Positions 42,669-56,703 of a stretch of DNA of 64,000 nt are shown one piece after another. Origin of the DNA: Theropithecus gelada. Taxonomy: Eukaryota > Chordata > Mammalia > Primates > Cercopithecidae. The stretch is taken from the NCBI RefSeq assembly GCF_003255815.1, contig NC_037682.1:12372159-12436158 (forward strand), given 5' to 3'. The translations under genes and the position numbers were made by a program. Below the pieces are notes generated by a model. It searched no databases. It was not told the DNA's origin and saw only the letters and a program-made list of their open reading frames with translations. Each line of letters opens with the position of its first letter. The stretch's first letter is position 1.

Positions 42669-45600
42669 CTCCAAATGCTCCGGGCCCTTGACTCACTCGG
42701 CATTTTCTCCTTTTGGGAGATGACTGTGTCTCAAATGGACATCCACAGACCTTTCCCAGGGCCAGAGCAGACTTCTAGTCAGCTCTTGCACATGCAAAAC
42801 TGAGTTTCCTGCTAGCAGCTCAAAGATAATACAGCCTCCTCAGGGCAAGGGAGAAGTCGCACCAGATGTGCTCTGGGACCTATCCAAGTCCAACCCTCAC
42901 CGTTTCTGGCCCCAAACTGAGGTCATCATTGTCCCTTCAAAAAAGCGCCTCTTCCTTTTAACCCCATTTCTATTCATGGTACCACTGTTCCTCCTGTGAT
43001 TTGGTCTCAGAATTCCAGAATGTCTTTTGCTGCTTCTCATCTCCCACTGCCCACCCTTGAAAAAAAAAAATTGTGTTCAGCAGACTGTACCCCCAGTAGT
43101 GTTTTCTTCTGCCTCTGCTGCTGCCTGCGCTGGCCAAGGCTCCCTGGCAGCCAGCTGTTGCACACACTGCTGCAGGGCCATCTTGCTGAGGCCAGATCTC
43201 ACTGCACCCAAATTTTCAGTGGTTTCTTGTGGCCTAGAGAACTCAGTAGGGATGGGGGAGGAAGGAAAATGCACAGGAGAATTGCCACGGAAGCAGGGGC
43301 ACCGCTTCTGCCCAGCCCTGATGGCTCCTGAAGACCCCTTGGGGAAAGAGCCCTATAACAGAAACTCAAAGACATAAACTCTAGTCCTGGCTCTGCAGCC
43401 ACCCAGCTTTGAGATCAGTTTCATGTCCGGTCAAATCAGTTGATTAGATCAGATGCTAAGTTGTGGCCAGCTCCAACATCATAAATATGCGTAGATGTCA
43501 TATATATAGATAGGTGAGGGAAGCATTTAACTTGCATCGTATCAATTTTAAAAGTGCTTTTTCTATCAGTTATTTCAAATGATTGTCACAATAGCCCTTT
43601 GAGGCAAGCAAGATGTGTATGTTTCTCTTTTTTACAAATGGGGAAACAGCATTGAACAGGTTAAATGAGTAGCCAGAAGTAAGCCTAGTTAGAGAACAGA
43701 GTATACTTTGGAATCAGACCTAAAAAGTCAAACTCCAATGACTTAACTTTGCAGAGCTTCAATTTCCCTGATGTAAAATGGGGATCATAAAGTACTGCCC
43801 ACTTCTCCATATGTTGCCTTCTTTGGGTCACACCACGTTTGGGCACCAGCCGTGAGAGTCACCCATGCTGCAAACCAAAGGCTGGGAGGTAGGGGCTGGA
43901 CACTAGCTTGGTAAGACCCTGAGAGGGTCTCTCAACCTGAGACCCTCAACCCAAGAGGTTCTCTCAACCCTATCCCAGGCAAATTGTGGCCTCCTAATGC
44001 TGCATCTCTCAGCAAACACTAAGGTGAGAGGAGGGGGCCCAGACACAGCATAGGAGGACCACAGGGGGATCCCCCAGGATCCAGACTCTGAGACCCTTTG
44101 GAGCTCTTTGACCCAGTAAGCGTCACCCTCCAATGCTTGCATTTGCTTGTGGTATTGGATCAGGTCTTATCATGCATTATTTGTCTTGGCTGTTATCACT
44201 AAGGCACTGACCTCAGCTCTGAGAGAGGACAGATGTCTTCTGAGTCAAGTTGGTGTATGGCCAACTTTGAGAGGCTGGGGAGGGGCAGAGGAGATGCCAC
44301 CAAGGAAAGAGAGCCTGTGGCAGCTAGGGGGGCAGCGCTGAAGCAGAGGGGGAATGTGGTCAAGGTGCCAGCAGGGCAGGAGCCCTCGAAAATACATAGC
44401 CAGAGGCACAGGCCAAGAGACCACAGGGTAGGAGTGCTGTACCTTGGGGCAGAGAGCAGCCTGGCAACTCTCTGGCTTTACCTTAAGACAGGGAAACTGA
44501 GGCCCAGAGATTGGCTTATCCAAAGTCACACAGAAGGAAATCTGAGAGGTTTCCTATTTCTAAGACTAGGATGGTCTAGACATCCGGATCCACCCTCTCA
44601 CCAAAAACACATACAAAACCTCAATAAAATAAATAAAGCATCACTGAAATGCAGCAGTCACTGACCAATTGCTTCATCTGTGCAAAGGTTTTTCAGATTT
44701 GGCTGACCTCTCTCTCTGATGAGCTAATGTGCTAATGAGCAACATCCTTCACCTTTGGGTCCTGCCCCCAAGGGAGATGACACCCTACCCTAGCACCACC
44801 ACTTAATGTCGTTGGCCATCTCCATCTGAAGGCCAAGTCGAGCAGGGGGAAACCAGATGACAGCGCACTGTGGTAAGAAGGATGCCACATGGGGACAGGA
44901 TAGGCTCAAGTTCACTGCCCTGGTTCTGTCTGCTTGGCTTTTCTCTTTCTTGTAAAGAAAATGGTTTTGAGTAGATAGCCTCTAAATTCCTCTCTCATCT
45001 GTGATTCTGCTTTCTCCAAGGGTGGTAGATTGCTTCAAGCCCAAGGCACCACCTCCTTTGTTCCAAGGTGGCCAACCTTCGGCAGTCAGTGTGCGCAGGA
45101 GTCAGCCCGCTCCAGTGCTGGCTACTAGAAGGAACCTCCTGCAGTCTGGAGGTCTCTGAGTCATCTGGGAATCCTGTCTGGACAGGCACCGGCAGACTGG
45201 CAAACACTAGAGACCTTCCTGCCTGTGGGAGTCTGTCCCAGAGTCAGGAGTAAAAGAGGCTGCTGGTCTCACCTCTCCTCACCTCCTGTCCCAGGCCCTG
45301 ACATTGGGTGTGGCACAGGGAGGGGCTTCCTCATCCATCTCTGCCATTGCTCTAAGCCCTCAGTGTCAAACCTACACCTCTCACGCCCTCAAAGAGATCC
45401 TCCAGGTCTGCCAAGTCAACTCCTCCCCCTAATTGTCTCAAAAGTGTATTTTCTCTCACCAGCCCTAGGCACTGCCCAGGTCCAGCCATCTGCATGTTCC
45501 TGCCAGAGTTCTGCACCCAGCATTTAAGAGCCTTGGTGGTCTGGCACCTACCTCACTTTCCTGGCTCTATTCTTTCCTCCAGTCATCCTTCCCTCTGGCC

Positions 45601-47055
45601 ATGCAGGGTGGGTCCCCGTTTCCCACGAACGGCCATGGCCTGCCAGTCCTCCTGGCCCTTGGTCCATGCTCATCTCCTGGCCAGAGTGCCCTTCCCCACC
45701 TTGGCTGCCTGCAACTCCAATTCCACCTTAAGATCCCCCTAGTGACTGGCCTCCACTGTGGCAAAGTCAGGAGTCCTCTCTTTTGGGCTCCCAAAGCACT
45801 TCTTATATACACAGCATCAAATTACGTGTGCATCTACCTCCACCAGCCAGCCTGGAAGTTCCCTGTGAGAAGAGGCGGAGTCTGATCAGCATGGAGTCTT
45901 TGGTGTGGGTCACGTGCTGGATGCTTATTAAACACATGTGGAATTCAACTCTAAAGAGAGCTCTGGGGAAAGTCTGAGCCACAGGCCTCACACCTGAGCA
46001 GTGGGTGTGTCCTCTGTGGTGACCCTGTGGCTGGGCTGAGCTTCCACTCCAGTAAAGCTGAGCTTCCGGAAGTAAACATGGTGCAGTGGAGCCCCCTCCA
46101 CCCACCCCACATTACATTCCAGTTTTGCCTCTCAACTGCTTACTGCATGCCGCGGTACAAGTCACGTCATGCATTCATTCATTCATTCATTCATGTGTTC
46201 GTTCAGCATTTAATGGGCATCGGGGTGGCTTCGTAGTGTGTCAACTTAGCTAAGCTGAACTACATTGCCCAGAATTCCCTTGCCCAGAGGGTCGTGGGTT
46301 GGGGTGGCGGGGGTGGCCAAGAGAAAAACGTGCACAAGATTTGGAAAGTGGAAGGGGAGCACAGCTGTTTTTGCTGTGCTCTGAGGCTGTGCAGAGCAGG
46401 CGCGCGGCGGCACCTCCCCCATGCTGTTGCTGAACGCTGGCTTACCTTGTTGGCCCAGGGCAGCTGTGGGGCCTGCAGGTCATCCAGCTCCTGGACCAGG
46501 TGTGTGGCTCTGGAGTGAAAATCCACAGTTTGTCCCTCAGGGCCCTGGCATCATGGAGATTGCAGGTGGTGAGAGCTAGATACCATTCCAGTTTGTTCTT
46601 TGTCTTTCCCCCTTCACATCCAGCCTCTCTCCCTGAGCCACACCAGCTGACCTCAGGCCCAGCAGAGACACAGAGATAACCCCTTACATAGATTAACCAA
46701 CCAGCTCCCGCCACTGAAGAGTTCTGAAACCTGGAGAAACTCCTTATTCTCTATGGCTCACTGGAGTTCGGCTTCTGATGGAACCCCAGTGGATCCTCTG
46801 TGACAGGCACCCTCCTTGTCCATGGAGATAGGAAAATAAGCAAGACATGACCTCCCTGGGCCTCAGGTTCCTCACTTTTACAATGAGGGTGGAGGGGCAA
46901 TTGGATGATTCATCCCTAAAGTTCCCAGCTGCTCTGTCGAGGGTGTGATTGAACAAGCCCCCAAGTGAAAGGCACACGGAGCCACCGTTTGCACACCTAT
47001 GGCTTAGGAAACTGCTACTCCCGGGACAGAACACCAAGAGTCCAGAAGCCACCCA
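42669..47055. other. Intergenic DNA, mostly unique or old repeats
   Basis: No gene recognised. MIR-like blocks lie near 43740-43795 and 44480-44540, an L2-like 3' end near 45330-45940 and an (ATTC)n run at 46171-46194. No CpG island is present. Confidence 0.6.
46171..46194 (+). repeat. (ATTC)n microsatellite
   Basis: Six short ATTC units. Confidence 0.8.
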
Positions 47056-47347
47056 GAGTCCGGGCACAGTGGCTCATACCTATAATCCCAGCACTTTGAG
47101 AGGCCGAGGCAGGCAGATCACCTGAGGTTAGGAATTCCAAACCTGCCTGGCCAACACGGTGAAACCCCGTCTCTACTAAAAATACAAAAATTAGCTAGGT
47201 GTGGTGGCAGGTGCCTGTAATTCCAGCTACTCAGGAGGCTGAGGCAGGAGAATCACCTGAACCTGGGAGGTGGCGGTTGCAGTGAGATCACACCACTGCA
47301 CTCCACCCTGGGCAGCAAAGTCAGACTCCAAAAAAAAAAAAAAAAAA
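47056..47347 (+). mobile_element. Alu element
   Basis: A full-length plus-strand Alu with an A tail of about 17 bases. Confidence 0.86.
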
Positions 47348-47680
47348 GAAGAAGCCACCCAGGAGCCAGGCTTTGATGACCTTGAGGCTGTGTCTGCCCC
47401 AGACTGAAGAGAGACCTTTGGGCTCTGACCACCTGTTAGTTTGGCCAAACAACCACTTGTTATTTTTCTTTCTGTTAATCCTGAGGTCAAAGACCTTCCA
47501 TGCTCCGTGCAGGAAGTGGGAGGTTTGCAACCTCTACACTGTGCTTTTTAAACTATCAGTAGTGAAGGAATAGCTTATTAAAAAGAAAAATCCAATCTGT
47601 CACAGACTGACACTCATAAAATACAATAAAAACGAGTCATTAGAAAAATAAAACGAAAAAAAGAAATACCTGAACCCAGA

Positions 47681-47974
47681 TTTTTTTTTTTTTTGACAGA
47701 GTTTTGCTCTTGTTGCCCAGGTTGAAGTGCAGTGGCGTGATCTCAGCTCACCGCAACCTCCATCTCCTGGGTTCAAGCAATTCTCCTGCCTCAGCCTCAC
47801 GGGTAGCTGAGATTACAGGTGTGTGCCACCACACCCGGCTAATTTTGTATTTTTAGTAGAGGCAGGGTTTCTCCAGGTTGGCCAGGCTGATCTCAAACTC
47901 CTGACTTCAGGTGATCCACCAGCCTTGGCCTCCCAAAGTGCTGGGATTCCAGGCATTGGCCACCATGCCCAGCC
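47681..47974 (-). mobile_element. AluS-like element
   Basis: A full-length minus-strand Alu. The sequence ACCCAGATTTTTTTT precedes it and a CCCCAGATTTTTTT copy follows, the likely target duplication. Confidence 0.86.
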
Positions 47975-50900
47975 CCAGATTTTTTTTAAAATTAGAGCTA
48001 ATAGGCATAAAATTACACCATCAAACTGCTAGAAACATTTCTAACTGCTTACTCCCAATTCCTGCACTTACCTCATCATGAACTGGCCACGAACAATCTG
48101 TGGAAAGTGCTGACGTGTGGACCACACCCCAAGTAGGACGTACCAGGGGCGACCATGGCTCCCTGATGTGTAGGCACTGCGGGTGAGGTTTCTTGCATTC
48201 TGGTGCAGAACAAAGAACATAGGCCTTGGCCTCTTACCGTGTGACCTTGCTCCAAGACCAAACCTCTCTGGGTCTCCAGTTTGACATCTGTAAAGCGGGG
48301 CACTGGTGGACCGCTGGTGATGTAAGTGATAGCACATTGTACATGCTTTCCATCATGTGGTGAAGACCAGTTGAGTCTACACTGGGAACTGGCCGTGGCT
48401 GCTGATTGGTGGTTGGTAAAAGGGCTCTGCAAGGAACATATTTTGGGGGTCCTGGAAGCAGGGATGGAGAAGGATCATTGTCATATCTTTGTGAGACTAA
48501 GGAAGGCCACCCATGCTTTCTCCAGGCCCAGAGACACAGAAGGGGACAGAGCAGAGAAGGGAATGTGCCTCCTTTCTGGGAGATGCACAGCATAATTTGG
48601 GGCAGTGAGGTCTACAGGAACCTTATGCCTTTAGCGCATCAAAGCTTCTGCTACTTTGGGAATGTGCACAGGCTGGCAAGTATGGGCTTTTCTGCAGTGC
48701 TTGCTAGTGGGGACAGCCATGAGGCACGTTCTTAAAGGAGACCACAGTGGGCAGGTTGGTGAACCCAGATAAGATACTCTCTGCGGGCCCCCGTTATAAC
48801 TGGGGGAGCCTTTAAACTACAGTATGCCTTCTCAGTGGGGCTGTATCACCCCCAGAGGGGTGAAAAAGTCTTGTTCTTTTAATATATGAAACACAGATAT
48901 GCATACAATATGTAAACATATATGGCATATCTATGGCTTCAAAATTTCAAAGGGGGTGGTTGCAATTAAGGAGGAAAATGTCTAAAATGGCTTCTTAGGG
49001 GTAAAATAATGGAAAAAGCATTTAGACACACTAACCTAGAAGGTCTAAAGTCCTGCTCTTATGTGAACAGATGCAACAAGCCAGTGAAATTCATTCACAG
49101 GTGCCACTGTGAGCTCAATGGCTCCCTGCCGGGTTGCTAAGACCCAGGGATATCCAAATTGTGTTATTTGTAACAAAAAACCCCAAACTCCTGACTCCCT
49201 GCAAACAGGGACACCACAGGAGTCTGCAGTCTGTCCTCTGCCCACTGTGCTTCTGTACCAGGCTGGTCTCTTCCAAAGCCCCGATCTGTCCACAGGTTGC
49301 TCCTTGGCTTACTGTTATCTCTGAGTCATCTTAAGAAGCTACCAGTTCACTCCAGGCACTGAATGAGAGGATCCAGGAGGTTTAGTACAGATTGTGTTTA
49401 GCCCTAAGGAGCAAATCCCGTCTCTGATTGTGTCAGCTTCCAGAACAGTACTCCAAGCCTATGGCTGTTCTGGACACATTCACTGAATGGGGATCTCTTC
49501 CCTTTCTGGCCCCTGTCTCAATGGTCCCCATAGAGAGCCTGGCAGCCGTGGCACCAGCAACCTTCTTTTCCCTCTCCACTCCTCTCTTGTAGCCTCCTGA
49601 TAATCCTCCGGCTTCCACTCTTAGCCTGCTCCATTCAGTTTGAGTGACCTTAAAATATAGGTTGGGTCCTGTCATTTCCTGGCTTAAAACTTTCCCATTG
49701 TACTTAGAGTAGTCCTAATGCCTCACGTCAAGGCTGCTTGATGGTTTTGAAAAGTCAAGTTCTTTCCTGTTTCATGGCCCTTGCCTAAACTGTTGCCTCT
49801 GCCCAAAATGTCCCTCCTCTCCTCGAACTCATATCTGGCTCAAAAGTCATATCTCAGGTGAGTTTTCCCTAACCGCCCTGACCACTTTTTATTTTCTGCC
49901 ACCCTGTTTGTTCTCTTCATACATACATTTGTTTGCTGATGGATTTATTGTCTTTCTTCCCACTGGAAAGGCTGGAAACTTCCTGAGGGCAGAACCCAGT
50001 CTATCTCGCTCACTGCTGTATACTCAGCCCCTTGCAGAGAGCCCAGGACATAGAAGGCATTCAATAATTAGTTGTTGGATGAGTAAATGTATGCATGAGC
50101 AAACATTGTGCTGCAGGAAGGAGCGGGCTGGTGTGAACGTACATGGGACTGGTCAAGGAACTGGAAGACTGTCCCTCACTGGGCCTGCCACCCACACCCA
50201 AACCCCAGCACTGCTATTAAGGATCCACATGGGCCTGTGACAAGAGGGGACTGAGGTCAGAGAGGGTGCAGCCCAATATCTTCCAAGGTATAGTCCCGAG
50301 GGACCCTGGGGGACTTCATATTTTTTTTCTAATCCACGAGGCCTATTGGAAATTAACTCTGAGGTTAACTTTCAAGTTTCTACCGCCTCCTTGGTAGACC
50401 TGCTCTATAAGCGGGTAGGAAGGGTGGTTCCTCCTCTGCCTGCCCTAGTGAATATGTTCTAAAGGCTGGACAGGAAGGAAGAGAAGGCTTAGTCACCAAC
50501 CTTACAGTGCCAGCAATGTGAGCAACATCGATATTTTTCTAGGGTGCTTTTATTTTCAAGGAACTGTAATGACTTCTATACAATTTCCATGAAAAAGGTC
50601 TCTTCCACTGACTCAGCCACGCTAATTCGTTGTGCTATTTGTAACGCCAGTGGGTTTATGTTTTCAAGGAATTGTCATGTTTCTAATCTTTCTGATTGAC
50701 TTAGCTTAATCATCTACACCATGCTCTGGGGAAGAAAATAGAAAGAGTGTCAAATAACTTAGCATATAGTAGAAATGTGCTTTACAGATTTTATCTCATT
50801 GATCAGTCACTATCTGAGAAGTAGGTTGTATTATTTCCATTGTACAGAAGAGGAAACATAGACTTGGAGACCATGAGTAATTTATCAAAACCACAAAGGT

Positions 50901-52283
50901 ATTAACTGAAAAGCCATTAAGAGTTTTTCAAAAGAACAGGTTGTATTTTTCCGTCTTAAGGATGTGTGCTAAAAGATTTGGATTAAATGCATATATCCAC
51001 TGCGCAATCTATGATCAAGAGACACTTCCTTAGAGAAGATTCAATGTTAACAAAGTCAAATAACATCTGTTTATCAGCCAGCAAGTGAGTACTGGGAGAT
51101 CTTGGCTGCAGGGAAGTGAGATTAGAGATCTTCCTGTGACACAGAATGAAAACTTCACTGGACCAGGAGGCCTGAGTTTAGGTCCAGTCTCATTTTTCAC
51201 ACATGATGTGCCTTTCACCATCCCCTTCACCTCTCTGAGCCTCAGTTTTTTCAACAATAAGGCAAAGAGGTTGAACTATATCTCACTAACAAAGTTTCTT
51301 CTTGCTCGAATGTTCTGTGAGTGAATCATTCATCTTCTGTAAGACTCAATTCAACCTTCCTGGACACAGCACCATATTTCCTGAATTATTTTCTGACCGG
51401 CTCTACCGTGTTTCCTGGCGGCAAATTGTGAAAATTCAAGGTCCCCATTCCCCTCTCTAGCAAATAAGTATTACCTCCACAGCCAGTATTCTTTCTTTCA
51501 TGTTATTCAGATTTCACTGCTTCCCCCTCACCCTGCCTCCCCTTTCCTGCCACCACCATGCTGGTCCAGGTTGTAATTGCTTTCCAATTGGTTTCTCCCT
51601 CAGTGTCAGCTCTGGCCCAGCTTGTGGATGCCACCAGACTGAGCTTATTAAGAGATTGCAAAACTGTTCTCTCTGTTCTAAACCCTCAGTGACATCTCTG
51701 AAGACATGGCCTTTCCCTCCAATCCCTCCCAGGTCTAATCCCAATCCATTCTCGGTGCCCTCTTAACTAGTCCCTTGGAAACGTGACTTCTCCTGGCCTC
51801 TTTCCTTGTCCCTAAAAAAACAGAGAGTAGATAAAGTCCTGCTCAAAGTCCCCTTTGATTGAGAATCCCCTAACTCTACCATAGCCAGGCTCTCATTTGT
51901 CAGCTGGCCCTAGCATTTCCAGCCCCTTGCCTGCCTACTCACTACTCTGTCTGAAATGTCTTGGGAGCAACTGAGAGTGTGACTGGTAGAGAGTACGGAA
52001 GGTCTAGGCCCATGATCTGGGCTAGTTCTATGATTCTGGATATAGTGTTTAACTCCCTGAGCCTATCTCTTCAACTGTGAAAAAGGCAAAGCCATCCTTT
52101 TCCTGTCTCCTTTACAGATTTGTTGAGAAGATCAAATGAAGGAATGATTATAAAAGTAGCACTTCCTTCTTTCCTTCCAAAAGTATTAATGCTAGGCACC
52201 AGGCACTTTGCTGGGCATTAGGTATGTTGTGGTACACTGGGCAGATTTGGTCTCTGCGCTCAGGAAAAGTTTTCAGTGTAGAC
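47975..52283. other. Intergenic DNA where human FADS1 exon 1 would be expected
   Basis: Unique or old-repeat DNA, neither CpG-rich nor similar to any FADS1 exon I know. An L2-like 3' end lies near 49640-50090, and MIR-like blocks near 51225-51270 and 52030-52150. Confidence 0.6.
49640..50090 (+). mobile_element. L2 LINE 3' end
   Basis: The order of a CCTCTGCCCAAAATGTCCCT block, a GAGGGCAGAACCCAGTCTA block and a terminal GGCATTCAATAATTAGTTG block matches L2 3' ends. Confidence 0.65.
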
Positions 52284-52790
52284 CAGAGCTATCCAATAAC
52301 ACTTTCTGGGAGGTAGAAATATAGTAGCCGCTAATCACAGGTGGCTACTGAGCACTTGAAACACAGCAAGTATGACAGGGTCTGAATCTTTAACTTTATT
52401 TATTTTTATTTTATTTTAATTTATTTTTTTGAGATGGAGTCTTGCTCTGTCACCCAGACTGGAGTGCAGTGGCATGATCTCGGCTCACTACAACCTCTGC
52501 CTCCCAGGTTCGAGCAATTCTCCTGTCTCAGCCTCCCAAATAGCTGGGATTACAGGCCCGTGCCACCACACTCAGCTAATTTTTGTGTTTTTAGTAGAGA
52601 AGGGGTTTTGCCATGTTGGCCAGGCTGGTCTCAAACTCCTGACCTCAGGTGATCCACCCAAAAAACCCAAAGTGCTGGGATTATAGGCATGAGCCACCAC
52701 ACCCAGCCAACTTCGTTTAATTTTTAACTAATTTCATTTTAAATAAGCACACAGGGGTAGTGCCTGCTATATTGCATGGTGCAGGCCTGG
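52284..52790 (+). mobile_element. Old DNA transposon fossil split by an Alu
   Basis: The block AGCTATCCAATAACACTTTC and a following GTGGCTACTGAGCACTTGAA block belong to a widespread short hAT-type repeat whose exact name I cannot fix. It is interrupted by a minus-strand Alu at 52426-52708. Confidence 0.6.
52426..52708 (-). mobile_element. AluS-like element
   Basis: A near full-length minus-strand Alu with an altered AAAAAACC block near its end. Confidence 0.86.
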
Positions 52791-52825
52791 ACATTTAGTG
52801 AGTAAAAGAGGTATTAAAAACAAGT

Positions 52826-55108
52826 TAATGGAAAGTCCTAGCCAGAGCAATCAGGCAAGAGAAAAAAATGAAGGGCATCCAAATTGGAAAAGAAGAAGTC
52901 AAATGATCTGTCTGCTCATGATATGATCTTGTATATAGAAAATCCTAAAGACTGCTCCAAAAGGTTCTTAGATTTGATAAATGAATTCAGTAAAGTTTCA
53001 GGTTACAAAATCAATGTACACAAACCAGTAGCACTACTATAGACCCACAACAATCAAGCTGAGAATCAAACCAGGAACTCAATCGCTTTAACAACAGCTA
53101 CCAAAAAAGTACCTAGGGATATACTTAACCAAGGAGGTGAAAGAGCTCTGTAAGGAGAACTACAAAACACTGCTGAAAGAAACCACAGATGACGCAAACA
53201 AATGGAAAAACATTTCACGTTCATGGACTGGAAGGATCAACATCATGTAAATGACCATACTGCCTCAAAGCAATCTACAGATTCAACTCAAAGCAATCTA
53301 CAGGTTCAACACAATTCCTATCAAAATACCAATTTAATTTTCCACAGAATTAGAAAAAAAACCCCTGAAATTCATATAGAACAACAACAACAAAAAAGCC
53401 TGAACAGCCAAAGCAATCCTAAGCGAAAAGAACAAATTTGGAGGTATCACATTACTCGACTTCAAATTATACTACAAGGCTATAGTTACCAAGACAGAAT
53501 GATACTGGTATAAGAGTAGACACATAGACCAATGGAAGAGAATAGAGGATCCAGAAATACTTACAATCAACTTATCTTCAACAAAGCACACAAAAATATA
53601 GACTGGGGAAAGGACATCTTACTCAATCAGTGATGCTGGGAAAACTGGACAGTCACATGTAGAAAAATGAAACTAGATTCCTGTCTCTCACCACATACAA
53701 AAATTAACTCAAGATGGATTACAAACTTAAATCTAAGGCCTGAAATCATAAATATCCTAGAAGAAACCCCAGGAAAAACTCCTCTGGACATTGGCCTAGG
53801 CAAAGAAGTAGTGACTAAAGCCCCAAAAGCAAATGCAACAAAAACAAAAATAAATAAATGGGACTGAATTAAACTAAAAAGCCTGCAAACTAAACACAGC
53901 AAAACAAATGAGTAACGGAGTAAACAGACAACCTAAAGAGTAGGAGAAAGTATTTGCAAACTATGCATCTGACAAAGGACTAATATACAGAATCTACAAG
54001 GAACTCAAATCAGCAAGTGAAAAACAAATAATCCTATTTAAAAAGTGGACAAACGACATGAATAGACATTTCTCAAAAGAAGATATACAAATGTTAAACA
54101 TATGAAAAATGCTCAACCTCACTAATCATAAGGGAAATGCCAATTAAAACCACAATGAGATGAAAACTTACCCCAGCCAGAATGGCCATTATTTAAAACT
54201 CAAAAAAAAAAAAAAAAAAAAATAGCGGGGCACAGTGGCTTATGCCTGTAATCCCAGCACTTTGGGAGGCCGAGGCGGATGGATCATACCGGAGGTCAGG
54301 ACCAGCCTGACTAACATAGTGAAACACTGTCTCTACTAAAAATACAAAATTAGCCGGGCATGGTGGGGCATGCCTGTAATCCCAGCTACTTAGGAGACTG
54401 AGGCAGGAGAATGGCTTGAACCCAGGAGATGGAGGTTTCAGTCAGCTGAGATCGTGCCACTGCACTTCAGCCTGGGCAATAAGAATGAAACTCCTCCTCA
54501 AAAAACAAACAAACGAACAAATAAACAAAATGTTGGCAAGGATGTGGTGGAAAGGGAATGCTTATACACTGCTGGTGGGAATGTAAATTATTACAACCCC
54601 TGTGGAAAACAGTATGGAGATTTCTCAAAGAACTAAAAGGAGATCCACCATTCAATCTAGCAATCCCACTATAGGGTATCTACCCAAAGGAAAAGAAGTC
54701 ATTATATCAAAAAGACACCTGCATATGTATGTTTATTGCAGCACAATTCACAATTACAAAGATATGGAATCAACCTAAGTGCCCATCAACCGACGAGTGG
54801 ATAAAGAAAATGTGACACATATATATAACTACTATGCAGCCATCAAAATAACAAAATAATATATTTTGTACAACTTGGAACTGGAGGCCATTATCCTAAG
54901 TGAAGTAACTCAGACATGAAAAACTAAATACCACATGTTCTCATTTACAAGTTGGAACTAAACTATGGGTATGCAAAGGCATATAGGGTGGTACAATGGA
55001 CACTGGAGATGCGTGAGAGGCATGGGGAAGTGGGGGAGGAATGAAAAAGAATGCACAGTATTCATGTGACCGGTACACTGAAATCCCAGACTTCACCAAT
55101 ATACAATT
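52826..55108 (+). mobile_element. L1P 3' half (ORF2 C-terminal part and 3' UTR)
   Basis: It begins inside L1 ORF2 (TCCTAGCCAGAGCAATCAGG) and runs to the 3' UTR, resuming at 55825-55890 after an LTR insertion and ending with the L1 tail. The ORF2 frame is broken by stops and an Alu insertion, so no active protein is encoded. Confidence 0.9.
54226..54531 (+). mobile_element. Alu inserted in the L1
   Basis: A plus-strand Alu with a small deletion, ending in a CAAA-type tail, inside the L1 ORF2 region. Confidence 0.86.
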
Positions 55109-55824
55109 TGATATGGCTAGGCTTTGTGTCCCCACCCAAATCTCATCTTGAATTGTAATCCCCATAATCCCCATATCCCCACATGTCAAGGATAAGACCA
55201 GGTGGAGGTAATTGAATCACGGGGGCGGTTTCCCATGCTGTTCTGGTGATAGTGAGTGAGTGCTCACAAGACCCGATGGTTTTCTAAGGGGCTTTCTCCC
55301 CTTCAAAAGGCACTCCTCCTTTCTGCCAACTTGTAAAGAAGGTTCCTTGCAGGCCGGGCACAGTGGCTCATGCCTGTAATCCCAACATTTTGGGAGGTCA
55401 AGGCGGGCAGATCACTCGAGGTCAGGAGTTCGAGACCAGCACAGCCAATGTGGTGAAACCCCATCTCTTTTTATAAAACTGCAAAAATTAGCTGGGCATG
55501 GTGGCACACACCTATAGTGTCAGCTACTCAGGAGGCTGAGGCAGGAGAATTGCTTGAACCCAGGAGGTAGAGGTTACAGTGAGCCGAGATCTCACCACTG
55601 CATTCCAGCCTGGACGACAGAGCGAGACTCTGTCACACAAACAAACAAACAAACAAACAAACCCAGAAGATGCCTTGCTTCCTCTTCACCTTCTGCCATC
55701 ATGATTGTAAGTTTCCTGAGGCCTCCCCAGCTATGCTGGACTGTGAGTCAATTAAACCTCTTTCCTTTATCAATTACCTAAGCTTGGGCAGTTCTTTATG
55801 GCAGTATGAAAATGGACTAATACA
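55109..55824 (+). mobile_element. THE1/MST-type LTR (ERVL-MaLR), split by an Alu
   Basis: The LTR begins TGATATGGCTAGGCTTTGTG and ends GGACTAATACA, the recognised ends of this family. An Alu occupies 55352-55663. It sits in the 3' UTR of the L1, flanked by CAATT and CACTT, a possible decayed 5 bp target duplication. No internal viral genes are present. Confidence 0.85.
55352..55663 (+). mobile_element. Alu inserted in the THE1/MST LTR
   Basis: A full-length plus-strand Alu with an (AAAC)n tail at 55637-55661. Confidence 0.88.
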
Positions 55825-55894
55825 CACTTCATCTCTGTAACCAAAAACTATTTATACCCTTAAAGCTACTGAAATTTTAAAAAGTTTAATAAAT

Positions 55895-55987
55895 TCATGA
55901 ATGATTTCTGAAAAAGTTAAACATAGACCTACTTTATGACTCAGCAATTCACTCCTGGGTATGTACCCCCCAGATTGAAAACAAGTA
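55895..55987 (+). mobile_element. Old L1 fragment (left of Tigger insertion)
   Basis: The blocks ACTTTATGACTCAGCAATTC and CCTGGGTATGTACCC are typical of old L1 ORF2 C-termini. The L1 resumes at about 56890 after the Tigger and Alu insertions. Confidence 0.72.
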
Positions 55988-56703
55988 CAGGCATTCCTTG
56001 TTTTCCTAAGCTTCACCGTATTACACCCTGCAGCTATTAAGTTTTTACAAACTGAATGTTTGTGGCAACCCCGCGTCGAGCAAATCTATCTACACCATTT
56101 TTCCAACAGCATGTACTCACCTCCTGTCTCTGTCACATTTTGGCAGTTCTTGCCTCTGTTGTAGTGATCTGTGACCAGTAATCTTTAATGTCACTATTGT
56201 AATTGTTTTGGGGTGCCATGAACTGTACCTGTATAAGACAGCAAATTTAATTGATAAAAGTCATGTGCTTACTTGAGCCCTGGAGTTTCAGATCAGCCTG
56301 GGCAACATAGTGAGACTTCATCTCTACAAAAAAATTTTTAAAAATTAGCCAGACATGGTGGTGCATGTCTGTAGTCCCAGCTACTCAGGAGGGTGAGGCA
56401 TGAGGACTGCTTGAGCCCAAGACGTCAAGGTTGCAGTGAGCTGTGAGCACCACTGCACTCCAGCCTGGGCAACAAAGCAAGATCCTGTCTCCAAAAAAAA
56501 AAAAAGTCGTGTGTGTCCCGACTGCTCCACTGACCAGCTGTTCTCCCATCTGTCTCCCTCTCCTCAGGCCTCCCTATTCCCTGAGACACAACAATATTAA
56601 AATTAGGCCAACCAATAACCCTCTAAGTGTTCAAGTGAAAGAGTCACATGTCTGTGACCTTACATCAAAAGCTAGAAAGGATTAAGTTTAGTGAGGAAGA
56701 CAC
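55988..56703 (+). mobile_element. Tigger1-type DNA transposon 5' part, split by an Alu
   Basis: It starts after a TA target with the terminal repeat CAGGCATTCCTTGTTTTCC and contains the Tigger block GTGGCAACCCCGCGTCGAGC. An Alu interrupts it at 56271-56506. It ends near the start of the transposase frame, so only the 5' end remains. Confidence 0.85.
56271..56506 (+). mobile_element. 5'-truncated older Alu inside Tigger
   Basis: A plus-strand Alu lacking its first 50 or so bases, with a short A tail. Confidence 0.84.

Noticed and set aside
42355..42803. Glutamate/glycine-rich and proline/leucine-rich open frames
   Set aside because: They come from the pyrimidine tract at 42490-42668.
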